44,406 nucleotides of DNA from NCBI RefSeq assembly GCF_900218015.1, contig NZ_UFQQ01000034.1:1-44406 (forward strand), read 5' to 3'. The notes under the pieces were generated by a model that had not been told where the DNA came from, ran no database searches, and was given only the letters and a program-made list of their open reading frames with translations. Positions 26,375 through 35,110 of this stretch are shown one piece after another; the stretch's first letter is position 1; each line of letters opens with the position of its first letter. The translations under genes were made by a program, and so were the position numbers. The DNA is from Rhodopseudomonas pentothenatexigens. Its GTDB lineage: Bacteria > Pseudomonadota > Alphaproteobacteria > Rhizobiales > Xanthobacteraceae.

Positions 26375-28996
26375 TCAGCTCGCCAGCTTCAAGCCGCCTT
26401 CACATTGCCGGCGGAGTTCGGCCAGGGTCTTGGCCAACTGGCCGACCAGGGAATCGAGCGCCTCCGCCGAGAGCGAACCCGACTCGCGCTCGATCGTGCG
26501 GGCGATCTCGGCAATCGCGTGGAAGCCGAGCGTCAGCGCGCCGCCCTTCATCGAATGCGCCTCGACCTCGACGGCCTCGCGGTCGAGGTGGTCGACGCAA
26601 CGCCGAAACAGCGCGATCCGCCGCTCGGTTTCCGCGAAGAACAGGGTCACCATCTCGTTGACCTGATCGCGGCCGATCTCCTCGGTCAGCTCCGCCAGCG
26701 TGTCGAGATCGATTTGCATTGGCGGCGCCACCACCTTGGCGGGCGTCGGCGCACCGCGCAACGCGCGCAACACCGCCGCAACCAGCGCAGGCTTGCGCAG
26801 CGGCTTGGCAAGGAAGTCGTTCATTCCGGCTTCGCGGCAGACTTTGACGTCGTCCGGGAACGCATTTGCGGTCAGAGCAATGATCGGGAGCTTGGCGAGC
26901 GCGCCGCCTTTGTTGCGAATCGCGCTGGTGGCGGCGAGGCCGTCCATGTTGGGCATCCGCACATCCATCAGCACCACGTCGAACTCGCCCTCGCCGGCGG
27001 CCTGCACTGCATCGGCTCCATCCGAAACGATGGTGATCTCGGCGGCGAATTCCTGCAGCATCTTCCTCACCACCATCTGATTGGTGGCGTCGTCCTCCGC
27101 GATCAGCACACGCAGCGGCCGGCCGAGCATGACGATGCGGGTGCGCAGATCGTCGCTGCCGAGCCGGTCGAGCCGGTGGTCGGCGATCCAGGCGTTGCTC
27201 CACGGCAGGTCGAGACTGAAACGGAAGGTCGAGCCGGCGCCCTCGCGCGACGTGACGGCGATGTCGCCACCCATCTGTTCGACGATCCGCCGGCTGATCG
27301 CCAGGCCGAGTCCGGTGCCACCGAACCTTCGATTGATCGACACATCGGCCTGGGCGAAGTCAGTGAACAGGCTGCCGACCCGGTCCGGCGAAATTCCGAT
27401 TCCGGTGTCGGTGACCTGCCACTCGACCGTGGCGTGGCTGTCGTTGCGCTTGACGCAAGTCAGCACGATCGCGATCGAACCGTGCTCGGTGAACTTCACG
27501 GCGTTCGAAGCGAGGTTGAGCAGGACCTGGCGAATTCGCGCCGCGTCGCCGCTGAGCGACGGCGGCAGCCGCGGATCGATGTCGATCTTCAGCTCGATGC
27601 CTTTGCCCCTGACCTCAGGCTCGATGATGGCGCGAACCGATTCGACCAGCGTCGCCGGCGAGAAATCGGCCTGCTCGAACTCGAGCCGCCCGGATTCCAG
27701 CTTCGACAGGTCGAGAATGTCGTTGAGAATGCGGAGCAGATCGTCGCCGGAATCGCGGATGGTGGTGACGGCCTGTTGCTGCTCGGGATCGAGCTTGGTC
27801 TCCAGCAGCGAGTTGGCGAGGCCGAGCACGCCGTTCATCGGGGTGCGGATTTCGTGGCTCATCATCGCCAGGAAGCTGGACTTGGCGCGGTTCTCGGCTT
27901 CGGCCTGCTCGGCGCGCCAGCGCTCGGTGACGTCGCGGCCGACGCCGCGATAGCCGGTGAACTCGCCGTTCGAATCGAACATCGGCTTGGCGGTGAGCGA
28001 CCACAGCCGTACCCCGCCGCCGATCACCACGTGCACGACGAGATCGTTCATCGGCTCGCGCTGCGCCATCTTCGCCGCGACGCCCATCGCGCAGCGCCCA
28101 TCCTCCGAGCACAGCATGCCGATCACGTCCGACAGCAGCGCGCCCGTCATCAGCGCCGGCGGCAGCTTGGCGACCTCGACGAACCGCTCGGGCACATGCA
28201 CCAGCCGGCCCTGGGCGTCGGTCTGCCACAGCCAGTCGCTGGCGTTGGCCTGGAAATCCTTCAGCAGCAGCGAGATGATCTCGGTCTGCCGTTCCAGTTC
28301 GAACTTCGCGCGCAGATTGTCGAAGAACATCTCGCCGTGCGAGATCAGGTTACGCGACATGAAGCCGGCGTAGAGCAGCAGGAAAACCGCGGTGATGCGG
28401 TACGCCGTACCGTCGCTGAGCGCCAGCGACAACGCCGAGCCGGCCGCCAGCGCCCAGGTGTAGGCGAGGCCGGCCCGCGGCACCGTCGACAGCGTGAACG
28501 CGCCGCCGGAGATCATGCCAGCCGCGACGCAGGCGACGATCAGCTGGTCGCCCGGTTCGGCGGTGATGAACACCATCACCGGCATTGCCCCCCAGATCAG
28601 ACCGAGCAGCAATGCGTGCAACGTCATCCGCCGGATCGCATGAGCCGAAGCTTCCATTCTCGGCTCGTGCCTGGTCTGCAGCCAGGACCTCACCGCCATG
28701 GCGGCGGCGAATACGATCATCGCCATCCAGGCCAACAACTGCGGGCGCGCCTCGCTGCCCCAGAAGGTGAACAGGATCAGGGATGCATTGGCGACGTTGA
28801 TACTCATCGTCACCGGCGTAAGGCGGGTGACGCTGTCGACCTGTGCGGCGCGAATCCGCCGCATCTCGTGCTCGTCGATATCGGTTTGCTGGACCAGCGT
28901 ACCGGCACCGCGCCCACCGAGCCAGAAGTCCAACAATGCGGCCCCGTCGGTTCGGGACAGCCAGGCCGTTGTCATCGATTGCCACAGGCCGGACAT
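26375..28996 (-). CDS. Membrane-bound hybrid sensor histidine kinase with receiver and Hpt domains
   Basis: This 873-residue protein starts with a hydrophobic sensor region, five to six membrane segments between residues ~65 and 215. A PAS domain fills ~245-360 (DWLWQTDAQGRLVHV). HisKA has the phospho-acceptor H381 in AMMSHEIRTP. HATPase_c has N498 in NLASNAVKF, DTGIGI and GGTGLGLAISR. A receiver has D678 in VVLMDVRMP, and a C-terminal Hpt has H814 in EAHSMKGGA. The full His-Asp-His relay is in one chain, so it should pass phosphate to a separate response regulator. None is adjacent. The signal is unknown; the membrane block resembles uncharacterised MASE-like sensors. Confidence 0.93.
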   Translation of the reverse strand: MSGLWQSMTTAWLSRTDGAALLDFWLGGRGAGTLVQQTDIDEHEMRRIRAAQVDSVTRLTPVTMSINVANASLILFTFWGSEARPQLLAWMAMIVFAAAMAVRSWLQTRHEPRMEASAHAIRRMTLHALLLGLIWGAMPVMVFITAEPGDQLIVACVAAGMISGGAFTLSTVPRAGLAYTWALAAGSALSLALSDGTAYRITAVFLLLYAGFMSRNLISHGEMFFDNLRAKFELERQTEIISLLLKDFQANASDWLWQTDAQGRLVHVPERFVEVAKLPPALMTGALLSDVIGMLCSEDGRCAMGVAAKMAQREPMNDLVVHVVIGGGVRLWSLTAKPMFDSNGEFTGYRGVGRDVTERWRAEQAEAENRAKSSFLAMMSHEIRTPMNGVLGLANSLLETKLDPEQQQAVTTIRDSGDDLLRILNDILDLSKLESGRLEFEQADFSPATLVESVRAIIEPEVRGKGIELKIDIDPRLPPSLSGDAARIRQVLLNLASNAVKFTEHGSIAIVLTCVKRNDSHATVEWQVTDTGIGISPDRVGSLFTDFAQADVSINRRFGGTGLGLAISRRIVEQMGGDIAVTSREGAGSTFRFSLDLPWSNAWIADHRLDRLGSDDLRTRIVMLGRPLRVLIAEDDATNQMVVRKMLQEFAAEITIVSDGADAVQAAGEGEFDVVLMDVRMPNMDGLAATSAIRNKGGALAKLPIIALTANAFPDDVKVCREAGMNDFLAKPLRKPALVAAVLRALRGAPTPAKVVAPPMQIDLDTLAELTEEIGRDQVNEMVTLFFAETERRIALFRRCVDHLDREAVEVEAHSMKGGALTLGFHAIAEIARTIERESGSLSAEALDSLVGQLAKTLAELRRQCEGGLKLAS

Positions 28997-29374
28997 CTCG
29001 AAGCGCTCTCTCGGCCGTCGTCAGATCCAGGTCGTCGCCATCTCGAGCGCGGCCTCGCCCGGACAGTGTAACCGCCCGAGAAGACCGAGTCTCGCTCGCA
29101 TGCGGCCCCCTGTGCCGCCTCCTTGGTGATCGATGACCGGCACAAGACTGGTATCGACCATGCTGCGCGGGTGCTTAGCGACCGTTAACTCGACTGCGGA
29201 AGCTACAGCACGACGGCGCCTCGGTTAACAATCCGCGAAACACCCTACCTTACGGTAAATTAGTATTCCGATGGAGAGACGTGGTCACGACTTGTTGCAA
29301 CCCGAAACAGCCGGAACATCCCAGGCTCCAACCGGTTGTCCCTGCGAAGCTCACGAAGCAAAGGAGAACATCCG
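28997..29374. other. Divergent regulatory interval between the hybrid kinase and csbD-like genes
   Basis: About 380 bases without a supported gene. It must hold the kinase promoter (leftward) and the csbD-like promoter (rightward). An EcfG-like site at 29313-29337 and a Shine-Dalgarno AAAGGAG at 29360-29366 are the only elements I can name. Confidence 0.5.
29313..29337 (+). promoter_or_regulatory. Possible EcfG (general stress sigma) promoter
   Basis: GGAAC at 29313-29317, then 16 bases, then GGTT at 29334-29337. This resembles the alphaproteobacterial EcfG consensus GGAAC-N16/17-CGTT with one mismatch. It lies 38 bases upstream of a CsbD-type stress gene, a usual EcfG target. Confidence 0.45.
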
Positions 29375-29590
29375 ATGGGTAGCACGATGGACAAGGTCAA
29401 GGGTAAGGCCAACGAACTCGCCGGCAAGGGCAAGCAGGGCCTCGGCGAAGCCACAGGTTCTGACAAGCTGCAGGGCGAAGGCGTGATGCAGGAAGCCAAG
29501 GGTCACGGCCAGCAGGCGCTCGGCGATGCCAAGGAAGCCGTGAAGGATACCGCCGACAAGGCGGCCGGCGCCGCGCACAAGAATCTGTGA
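29375..29590 (+). CDS. CsbD family stress-response protein
   Basis: This 71-residue hydrophilic protein has the CsbD core MDKVKGKANELAGKGKQGLG, followed by Ala/Lys/Gly/Asp-rich amphipathic repeats (EAKGHGQQALGDAKEAVKD). CsbD-like proteins are induced by general stress and are predicted to be disordered or helical; their biochemical role is not known. ATG at 29375 is chosen over an upstream ATG because AAAGGAG sits nine bases before it and the core begins there. A hairpin terminator follows at 29620. A possible EcfG promoter precedes it. Confidence 0.9.
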   Translation: MGSTMDKVKGKANELAGKGKQGLGEATGSDKLQGEGVMQEAKGHGQQALGDAKEAVKDTADKAAGAAHKNL

Positions 29591-29619
29591 TCCGCTGCGC
29601 AAGCGTCAGATCAATGCAG

Positions 29620-29639
29620 GACCGGCCCTCGGGCCGGTC
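29620..29639 (+). terminator. Hairpin terminator after the csbD-like gene
   Basis: GACCGGCCC / GGGCCGGTC is a perfect 9-bp stem around TC followed by TTCGC. The effective loop would open to at least four bases. It also faces the convergent gamma-glutamyltransferase gene. Confidence 0.7.
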
Positions 29640-29680
29640 TTCGCATGTCTGGAGTCCGGCTGCGGCAGTTCGCCAGCGGC

Positions 29681-31267
29681 TCAGTAGCCGAGCGCGCAGC
29701 CGTCCTTGCGCGGATCGGAGCCGCCGGTGAGCGTGCCCTTGTCCCAATCGATCCAGATACCCTGGCCGCCGCCGTGCGGCGTGCCGATCGGCACGACCTT
29801 GTGACCGAGCGCCTTGAGGCCCTCCACTGTTTCGGACGGTACGCCGTCCTCGAGCTGATACTCGCCTTCGTAGTGCAGCCCGCGCGGCAGGTCGATCGCC
29901 TCCTGCACGTCGAGACCGTAGTCGAGGATGTTGGTCAGCACATGCACCTGGCCGACCGGCTGGTACTGACCGCCCATGACGCCCCACGACATCCGGGCCC
30001 GGCCGTTCTCGGTCGCGAGTGCCGGAATGATGGTGTGCAGCGGGCGTTTCTTCGGCGCGATGCAATTCGGATGGCCGGGCTGGACGCGGAAGCCGGCGCC
30101 GCGGTTCTGCAGCAGCACGCCGGTCTTGTTCGACACGATCGCCGAGCCGAACGAATGCGCGATCGAGTTGATGAACGAGCAAACGTTGCGCTCTTCGTCG
30201 ACCACGGTGATGTACACCGTCGACGGATTCATCGGCGGCGCGACGTGCGGCAGGTCGAGCAGCTTGTCGAGCGCGATCTTGCTGCAGTGCTCGTCGGCGA
30301 ATTCCTTGGCCAGGATGCGCAGGACATCGACCTCGACATGCTGCGGATCGCCGATGTGCTGCTCGCGCATCATGTAGGCGACCCGAGCCGCCTCGGCTTC
30401 CAGATGGAAGCGCTCGACGCTGAGCGGATCGAATTTGCTGAGATCGAACCGGCTGAGGATGTTCAGCATCACCAGCATGGTGATGCCCGGGCCGTTCGGC
30501 GGGCACTGCCAGACGTCGAGGCCCTTGTAGATCGTGCCGATCGGCGAGGTGGTTTCGGTGCAGTGCTCGGCGAAGTCTTCCAGCGTGTGCAGACCGCCGA
30601 GCCCACGCAGCGTCTCGACCATGTCTTCAGCGACCGGGCCTTTGTAGAAGCCATCCGGCCCCTTGTCGGCGATCAGCTTCAGCGTGTTGGCCAGCTCGGG
30701 CTGGGTGATCACGTCGCCGGTCTTGGCGGCCGCGCCGTGCGGCAGCAGGTAGCGCTCGGTGTTGGCGCCCTTCTTCAGCTTGGCGAAGCCGTTGGCCCAG
30801 TCGAACGCAATCCGCGGCGCCACCACGTAGCCTTCCGCCGCGGCCTTGATGGCCGGCTGCAGCACCTTGTCGAGCCCGAAACGGCCGTGATCGCGCAGGA
30901 TCGTCGCCCATGCGTCGATCGCACCGGGCACTGTCACCGAATGCGGGCTGGTCAGCGGGATGGCGTCGATGCCGTTTTCCAAAAACCACTCGGCCTTGGC
31001 GGCTGCCGGGGCCCGGCCCGAACCGTTATAGGCGGTGATCTTGCCGGTGCCCTTGGGCTGGATCAGCGCGAAGCAATCGCCGCCGATGCCGGTGGATTGC
31101 GGCTCGATCACCGCCAGCAGGGCGGACGCGGCAATCGCGGCGTCGGCGGCGGTGCCGCCGGCCTTCAGGATTTCGATCGCGGCCAGCGCCGCCTGGGGGT
31201 GCGAGGTCGCAACCATGCCGTTGCGGGCGTGCACGGTGGACCGGCCGGCGAGATGGAAATTCCTCAT
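29681..31267 (-). CDS. Gamma-glutamyltransferase, apparently cytosolic (YwrD-like)
   Basis: This N-terminal-nucleophile hydrolase is about 528 residues and is autocleaved into two subunits. It should hydrolyse or transfer gamma-glutamyl groups from glutathione or related amides. The large-subunit part contains GGTAADAAIAASALLAVIEP. The nucleophile threonine is in NPSTVYITVVDEE (about residue 350), and the later motif PNCIAPKKRPLHTIIP is present. There is no signal peptide: the N-terminus RNFHLAGRSTVHARNGMVA goes straight into the mature fold. A GTG six bases upstream is an alternative start. Several such cytosolic GGTs act on unusual gamma-glutamyl compounds, so the substrate is uncertain. 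Confidence 0.9.
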   Translation of the reverse strand: MRNFHLAGRSTVHARNGMVATSHPQAALAAIEILKAGGTAADAAIAASALLAVIEPQSTGIGGDCFALIQPKGTGKITAYNGSGRAPAAAKAEWFLENGIDAIPLTSPHSVTVPGAIDAWATILRDHGRFGLDKVLQPAIKAAAEGYVVAPRIAFDWANGFAKLKKGANTERYLLPHGAAAKTGDVITQPELANTLKLIADKGPDGFYKGPVAEDMVETLRGLGGLHTLEDFAEHCTETTSPIGTIYKGLDVWQCPPNGPGITMLVMLNILSRFDLSKFDPLSVERFHLEAEAARVAYMMREQHIGDPQHVEVDVLRILAKEFADEHCSKIALDKLLDLPHVAPPMNPSTVYITVVDEERNVCSFINSIAHSFGSAIVSNKTGVLLQNRGAGFRVQPGHPNCIAPKKRPLHTIIPALATENGRARMSWGVMGGQYQPVGQVHVLTNILDYGLDVQEAIDLPRGLHYEGEYQLEDGVPSETVEGLKALGHKVVPIGTPHGGGQGIWIDWDKGTLTGGSDPRKDGCALGY

Positions 31268-31503
31268 AGGCACAAGCTCGTTGGGTTGGTTACGCCGCGC
31301 TCCGGCGCCGGCCTAGTTGGCATATTCCACGGCCGCCGAGCAATCCTCGCCGCGCCCGGAGTGGGCGGCCGTGATTTGCCCGGAAAGCGTCGGTTTCCCG
31401 CCGGCACCCGCGCTGTTAAACCGCCCGTGCAATGCCGCGCTCGCGTATTCGGGCCGGCAACAACCTGCGTCTTGCCGGCCGTGAGCGGGAAGACCGAGCC
31501 GAA

Positions 31504-31731
31504 ATGGAGCGGGCGATGGCCGGCGAGAAGGATCTGAACGAACGCGTCGAGGCGCTGGAAGTCCGCTTGGCATACCAGGACGAGACGATCGAGGCGCTGA
31601 ACCAGACCGTCACCACGCAGTGGAAGCAGATCGACGCGCTGACCCGGCAACTCGCAGCGCTGAGCGAACGGCTCGACCAGGCCGAGAGCGGCGCCGGCGC
31701 TCCGGCCAACGAGCGCCCGCCGCATTATTGA
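31504..31731 (+). CDS. slyX: SlyX homolog
   Basis: This 75-residue protein is a predicted coiled coil (ERVEALEVRLAYQDETIEAL, then LTRQLAALSERL) with the usual SlyX C-terminal PPHY. SlyX proteins are common but their function is not known. Start choice is between ATG at 31504 (GGAAG upstream) and ATG at 31516, which begins the conserved part. It stands alone between the gamma-glutamyltransferase gene and a repeat. Confidence 0.88.
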   Translation: MERAMAGEKDLNERVEALEVRLAYQDETIEALNQTVTTQWKQIDALTRQLAALSERLDQAESGAGAPANERPPHY

Positions 31732-31757
31732 GGAAAGGCCTCCGGCCTCTCCGCTTG

Positions 31758-31870
31758 GTCATTCCGGGGTGCCGCGTAGCGGCGAACCCGGAATCTCGAA
31801 TTAGCGGGCACCGCATTTCCACAAGCTCCAGATTCCGGGTTCACTCACTTCGTGAGCGCCCCGGAATGAC
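31758..31870. repeat. Intergenic palindromic repeat (family F)
   Basis: GTCATTCCGGGG at the left end pairs with CCCCGGAATGAC at the right. Inner arms are GAACCCGGAATCT with AGATTCCGGGTTC, and a small hairpin TCACTCACTTCGTGAGCG lies within. It is a long symmetric dispersed element between slyX and the convergent acyl-CoA ligase, where it may act as a terminator for both. Confidence 0.85.
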
Positions 31871-31884
31871 GTTGAGCCGAGGAG

Positions 31885-33423
31885 TTACGACGCCGCCTTC
31901 ATGCCGAGGCGCTGGTCGCGGAGTTCGCGCTTCAGCACCTTGCCGATTGCGCTGCGCGGCAGCGAGTCGACCAGGACGACGTCGGCAAGGCGCTGAGTCT
32001 TGCCGACCTGTCCGTTGGTCCAGCTCTTCAGCTCGGCCGGATCGATGCTGCGGCCGGGGCGCGCCGCCACGAATGCAACCGGGGTCTCGCCCCACTCTTC
32101 CGACGGCATGCCGACCACAGCGACTTCGAGCACGTCGGGGTGCTTGGCCGCCACGGCCTCGATATCGCTTGGATAGATGTTGAAACCACCGGAAATGATC
32201 ATGTCCTTCTTGCGGTCCATCAGCGTGACGAAGCCGTCGGCATCGAACCGACCGACGTCGCCGCTGCGCACCCAGAGGTTACCGTCCTTGTCGGTCCAGA
32301 ACACTTCGGCGGTCTTCTCCGGCTGATTGAGATAGCCCTTCATGATGGTGTCGGAGCGGCCGACGATTTCACCGACCTCGCCATTGGGCAGGAAGTTGCC
32401 GTCCTCGTCGATCATCCGGATTTCATGGCCGGGCCGCGGCTGGCCGACGGTGTGCAGCTTGTTCGGAAATTCGTGTGCGAGCAGCGTGCACGAACCGCCC
32501 CCCTCGGTCATGCCGTAATACTCGGTCAGACCGCCGGGCCAGCGCTTCAGGATGTCGGCCTTCAACTCCGGCGCAAACGGCGCAGACGTGCAGAACTTCA
32601 TCTGGAAGGACGACAGGTCGAACTGACCGAACTCCGGCAGCGCCATGATCCTGCGATACTGCACCGGCACCAGCATCGCGTGGGTGACGCGATACTTCTG
32701 GGCCAGCTCCAGGAAGCCGCGGGCATCGAACTTCTTCATCAGCACGACAGTGCCGCCGCCGGCGAGCGTCGGGTTGAAGCAGACCAGCGTGGTGTTGGAA
32801 TAGAGCGGCGTCGACAACAGCGTCACCGCGTCTGGTCCATAACCGATCGGATCGAGCTTGCCATATTGCGCCCAGCGCATCTGATGGCTGTGCACGATGC
32901 CCTTCGGCGTCCCGGTGGTGCCGGACGAATAGATGATGTTGAACACCCATTCCGGATCGATCGTTACCGGTGCGGGCTTGGTACCTTCCGGCGCCAGCCA
33001 GCGTGTGAACGCTTCGCCGCTCGTGCCATCGTCGAACGCAACGCGCTTCACGGCAGCATCGATCTCGGCATCCTTCATCGCATTGGCGGCGAAGTCGTCG
33101 GTGAACAGGATCTTGGCGCCGGAGTCCCGCACCATCGCGGAGAAGTCCTTGGCGGTGGACGACGGCGCCAGCGGCGCGACCGCGATACCGGCGCGCAGCG
33201 CACCGAGGAAAGTCGCCGCATATTCGATCGAGGACAGCGCGCAGATCGAGATGGTGTCGGTCGGCTTCAGACCGTCGCGCTGGAAGGTCGCGGCGATGCG
33301 ATCGATCAGCGCATCGAATTCCGCGTAGCGCAATTGCCGTTCCCCGTCGATCACCGCAATCCGGTCCGGCCGCGCCTGCGCGGTGTCGCGAACCAGGGCA
33401 GGAAGAGTGATGAAGTCGGGCAT
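31885..33423 (-). CDS. AMP-forming acyl-CoA synthetase (class I adenylate-forming enzyme)
   Basis: This 512-residue ANL-superfamily ligase activates a carboxylic acid to its acyl-AMP and then the CoA thioester. The P-loop is IIYSSGTTGTPKGIVHSH. Other motifs are the aromatic motif YYGMTEGGGS, the hinge RSGDVGRFDADGF with LMDRKKDMIISGGFNIYP, and the catalytic lysine in PRSAIGKVLKREL near the C-terminus. The substrate is unclear; medium/long-chain or aromatic acids are the usual choices in this lineage. ATG at 33423 follows GGAGACCGA and is preferred to GTG at 33435. A palindrome lies about 70 bases upstream. Confidence 0.9.
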   Translation of the reverse strand: MPDFITLPALVRDTAQARPDRIAVIDGERQLRYAEFDALIDRIAATFQRDGLKPTDTISICALSSIEYAATFLGALRAGIAVAPLAPSSTAKDFSAMVRDSGAKILFTDDFAANAMKDAEIDAAVKRVAFDDGTSGEAFTRWLAPEGTKPAPVTIDPEWVFNIIYSSGTTGTPKGIVHSHQMRWAQYGKLDPIGYGPDAVTLLSTPLYSNTTLVCFNPTLAGGGTVVLMKKFDARGFLELAQKYRVTHAMLVPVQYRRIMALPEFGQFDLSSFQMKFCTSAPFAPELKADILKRWPGGLTEYYGMTEGGGSCTLLAHEFPNKLHTVGQPRPGHEIRMIDEDGNFLPNGEVGEIVGRSDTIMKGYLNQPEKTAEVFWTDKDGNLWVRSGDVGRFDADGFVTLMDRKKDMIISGGFNIYPSDIEAVAAKHPDVLEVAVVGMPSEEWGETPVAFVAARPGRSIDPAELKSWTNGQVGKTQRLADVVLVDSLPRSAIGKVLKRELRDQRLGMKAAS

Positions 33424-33732
33424 TTCGGTCTCCACGTTTCTTGGTTATCGAACTCGAATAAGTGCGCGTCGTTGCGAGGAGCGAAAGGACCACTGACGCA
33501 GTTGGCGTCAGCGATCCAGCGCTCGCCTTTCAACCACTTCGCGCCGCTCGCGTACAGACGTTCGAGGGAATCGCCTGTCGAGTTCGGCTTTTCGTTCGAT
33601 CGGAGACTGTCGGGACAGCGTATTCTGTGTGGCAGACGGCGCAACGCTTGCATCAGGCGCATCATTCCGCAGAACAGCATCGCGACGTTGCGGTGCAACG
33701 TTCTCCAGCACGGGACTGCTAGCGGCGGAAAG
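33424..33732. other. Non-coding interval upstream of the acyl-CoA ligase
   Basis: About 310 bases lie between the ligase start and the 3' end of the Crp/Fnr-type gene on the same strand. No gene is supported. It holds the palindrome described separately. Confidence 0.5.
33493..33511. promoter_or_regulatory. Palindrome upstream of the acyl-CoA ligase gene
   Basis: CTGACGC / GCGTCAG is a perfect 7-bp inverted repeat around AGTTG, 70 bases upstream of the ligase start. It could be a regulator site (for example for a TetR/FadR-type protein) or a hairpin. Confidence 0.4.
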
Positions 33733-34398
33733 CTAGCTTCGCGCCTCTGCCCGATCGTGCAGCACGGCAGCGAGCCGCGCCGGATGCACCTCGATGGTGC
33801 GGTCGTAGCTGATCAGGCCGAGCTTGCGGAACTTGTTCATGAAGTAGCTGACCCGCGAGCGGGTGGTGCCGATCATCTCTGCCAGCGTCTCCTGGCTGAT
33901 GTGCGGCCCAATCGGCTGTGGCCGACCTCCCTCTTCGAATTCCGCGAGGCGGAGCAACAGCCGCGCCAGCCGCTTCTCGCTGCAGTTGAGCAGCTGATCG
34001 AGCAGATCCTCTTCAATGCGCCGATTGCGCAGCAACAAATGCCGCACGAACAGCTCGGCGAAGTCGGGTTCGGCCCGCAACATCTCGATCAGTCGCGCAC
34101 TGGCGATCGAAGCGACCAGGCAATCCTGCATCGCGATCGTAGTGGTGGTGCGTATCGCCTCCCCGACCAGACAGCCGTCGCCGAAGAACTGGCCGGGCGC
34201 AACCATCCCGGTCGCCGCCTCTTTGCCCTCCGCCGACAGAACCACGACCTTGATACGTCCCTGCAGCAGCAAGTACACGCTGTCGGCCTGATCGCCTTGC
34301 GCGAAGATCGTCTGGTTCTTGGCGAATTTGGCGATCGAATGGCCCTGACCAAGCTTGCGCAACAGGTCACGGGGATCGAAACCAGCCTCCTGCTTCAT
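33733..34398 (-). CDS. Crp/Fnr-family transcriptional regulator
   Basis: This 221-residue regulator has an N-terminal cyclic-nucleotide-binding-like beta barrel (QTIFAQGDQADSVYLLLQGR, then GQFFGDGCLVGE) and a C-terminal winged helix with recognition segment ISQETLAEMIGTTRSRVSYF. There are no N-terminal cysteines, so it is not an oxygen-sensing FNR with an iron-sulfur cluster. A ligand-binding arginine/serine pair for cAMP is not clear either. ATG at 34398 follows GGAGG and is preferred to the GTG four codons earlier. The regulated genes are unknown; it is not obviously linked to its neighbours. Confidence 0.9.
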   Translation of the reverse strand: MKQEAGFDPRDLLRKLGQGHSIAKFAKNQTIFAQGDQADSVYLLLQGRIKVVVLSAEGKEAATGMVAPGQFFGDGCLVGEAIRTTTTIAMQDCLVASIASARLIEMLRAEPDFAELFVRHLLLRNRRIEEDLLDQLLNCSEKRLARLLLRLAEFEEGGRPQPIGPHISQETLAEMIGTTRSRVSYFMNKFRKLGLISYDRTIEVHPARLAAVLHDRAEARS

Positions 34399-34556
34399 GG
34401 TCGCCTCCACGGGTCGACCGGCATCCGCTCGTGCCGGTCAAGTCGCCCCCAGATTAGACCGCACAGCGCTGAAATCGCTGGTAAATCGGTTTCCCTCGGA
34501 ATGCTACGGGAGCGCGGCTGCCGCGCGCAGCACCCGTCGTGATTGCGGCTTCGCGC

Positions 34557-34970
34557 TCAAACTACGGGTGTGGTGCGCTCGTCGTTCCAGGACAGGCCGA
34601 ACGCCTCGAGCCCCTCGGCGAGGTAATCACCGAGCAGCGGCTCGCCGAGCAGATAGCGCGCGGTGCGGCCGTTGCGGCCATCGGCCGCCTCGCGGCGCAG
34701 GTCGTCCCATTCTTCGATGCTGCCGTCGCCGCGGCCGAGCCGCATCAACGCCACCAGGTCGATCTGCTCCTCTTCGGTCATGGCGTTGATGAAACTGGTG
34801 ATCTCCTGAACGACCGGGTCGTTGCCGGTGTCCTCGAGCACGTCGATCATGTTGTCGTCGGCGGCGTTCGAGCCGGAATCGGCGTCGCTGACGCCTTCCT
34901 TGACGTCGAATTCGCGCGCCTTCTCGATCAGAAACGCGACCTTGTCGGTCGAAATCGCGAGCTCGGGCAT
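34557..34970 (-). CDS. DUF3775-like acidic protein
   Basis: This 137-residue acidic cytoplasmic protein begins MPELAISTDKVAFLIEKARE. It has an Asp-rich centre (SDADSGSNAADDNMIDVLED), a helical segment ITSFINAMTEEEQIDLVALM, and an end ARYLLGEPLLGDYLAEGLEA. These features fit the small uncharacterised DUF3775 family found in alphaproteobacteria. ATG at 34970 follows GGAGGAACGACG. The open frame upstream is discounted because it lacks a ribosome-binding site. It lies divergently beside the MBL-fold gene. Function is unknown. Confidence 0.8.
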   Translation of the reverse strand: MPELAISTDKVAFLIEKAREFDVKEGVSDADSGSNAADDNMIDVLEDTGNDPVVQEITSFINAMTEEEQIDLVALMRLGRGDGSIEEWDDLRREAADGRNGRTARYLLGEPLLGDYLAEGLEAFGLSWNDERTTPVV

Positions 34971-35110
34971 CGTCGTTCCTCCGTCTTCGCGCCGCTCACG
35001 GCACGCTCCGCGAGCAAGCCAACGCGTCGCGGCGCGAGATGATCCATTGCGCCGCCACCGCAAAACCCGCATGTTCGGGCAAAACAGCAAGAGCCCGGGA
35101 GAAACGTGGG

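Noticed and set aside
26405-29071. 888-codon open frame antisense to the hybrid kinase
   Set aside because: Same shadow composition; the kinase on the opposite strand has all catalytic motifs.
32140-34542. 800-codon open frame antisense to the acyl-CoA ligase and Crp/Fnr regulator
   Set aside because: Shadow of two real genes and crosses an intergenic palindrome; no recognisable domain.
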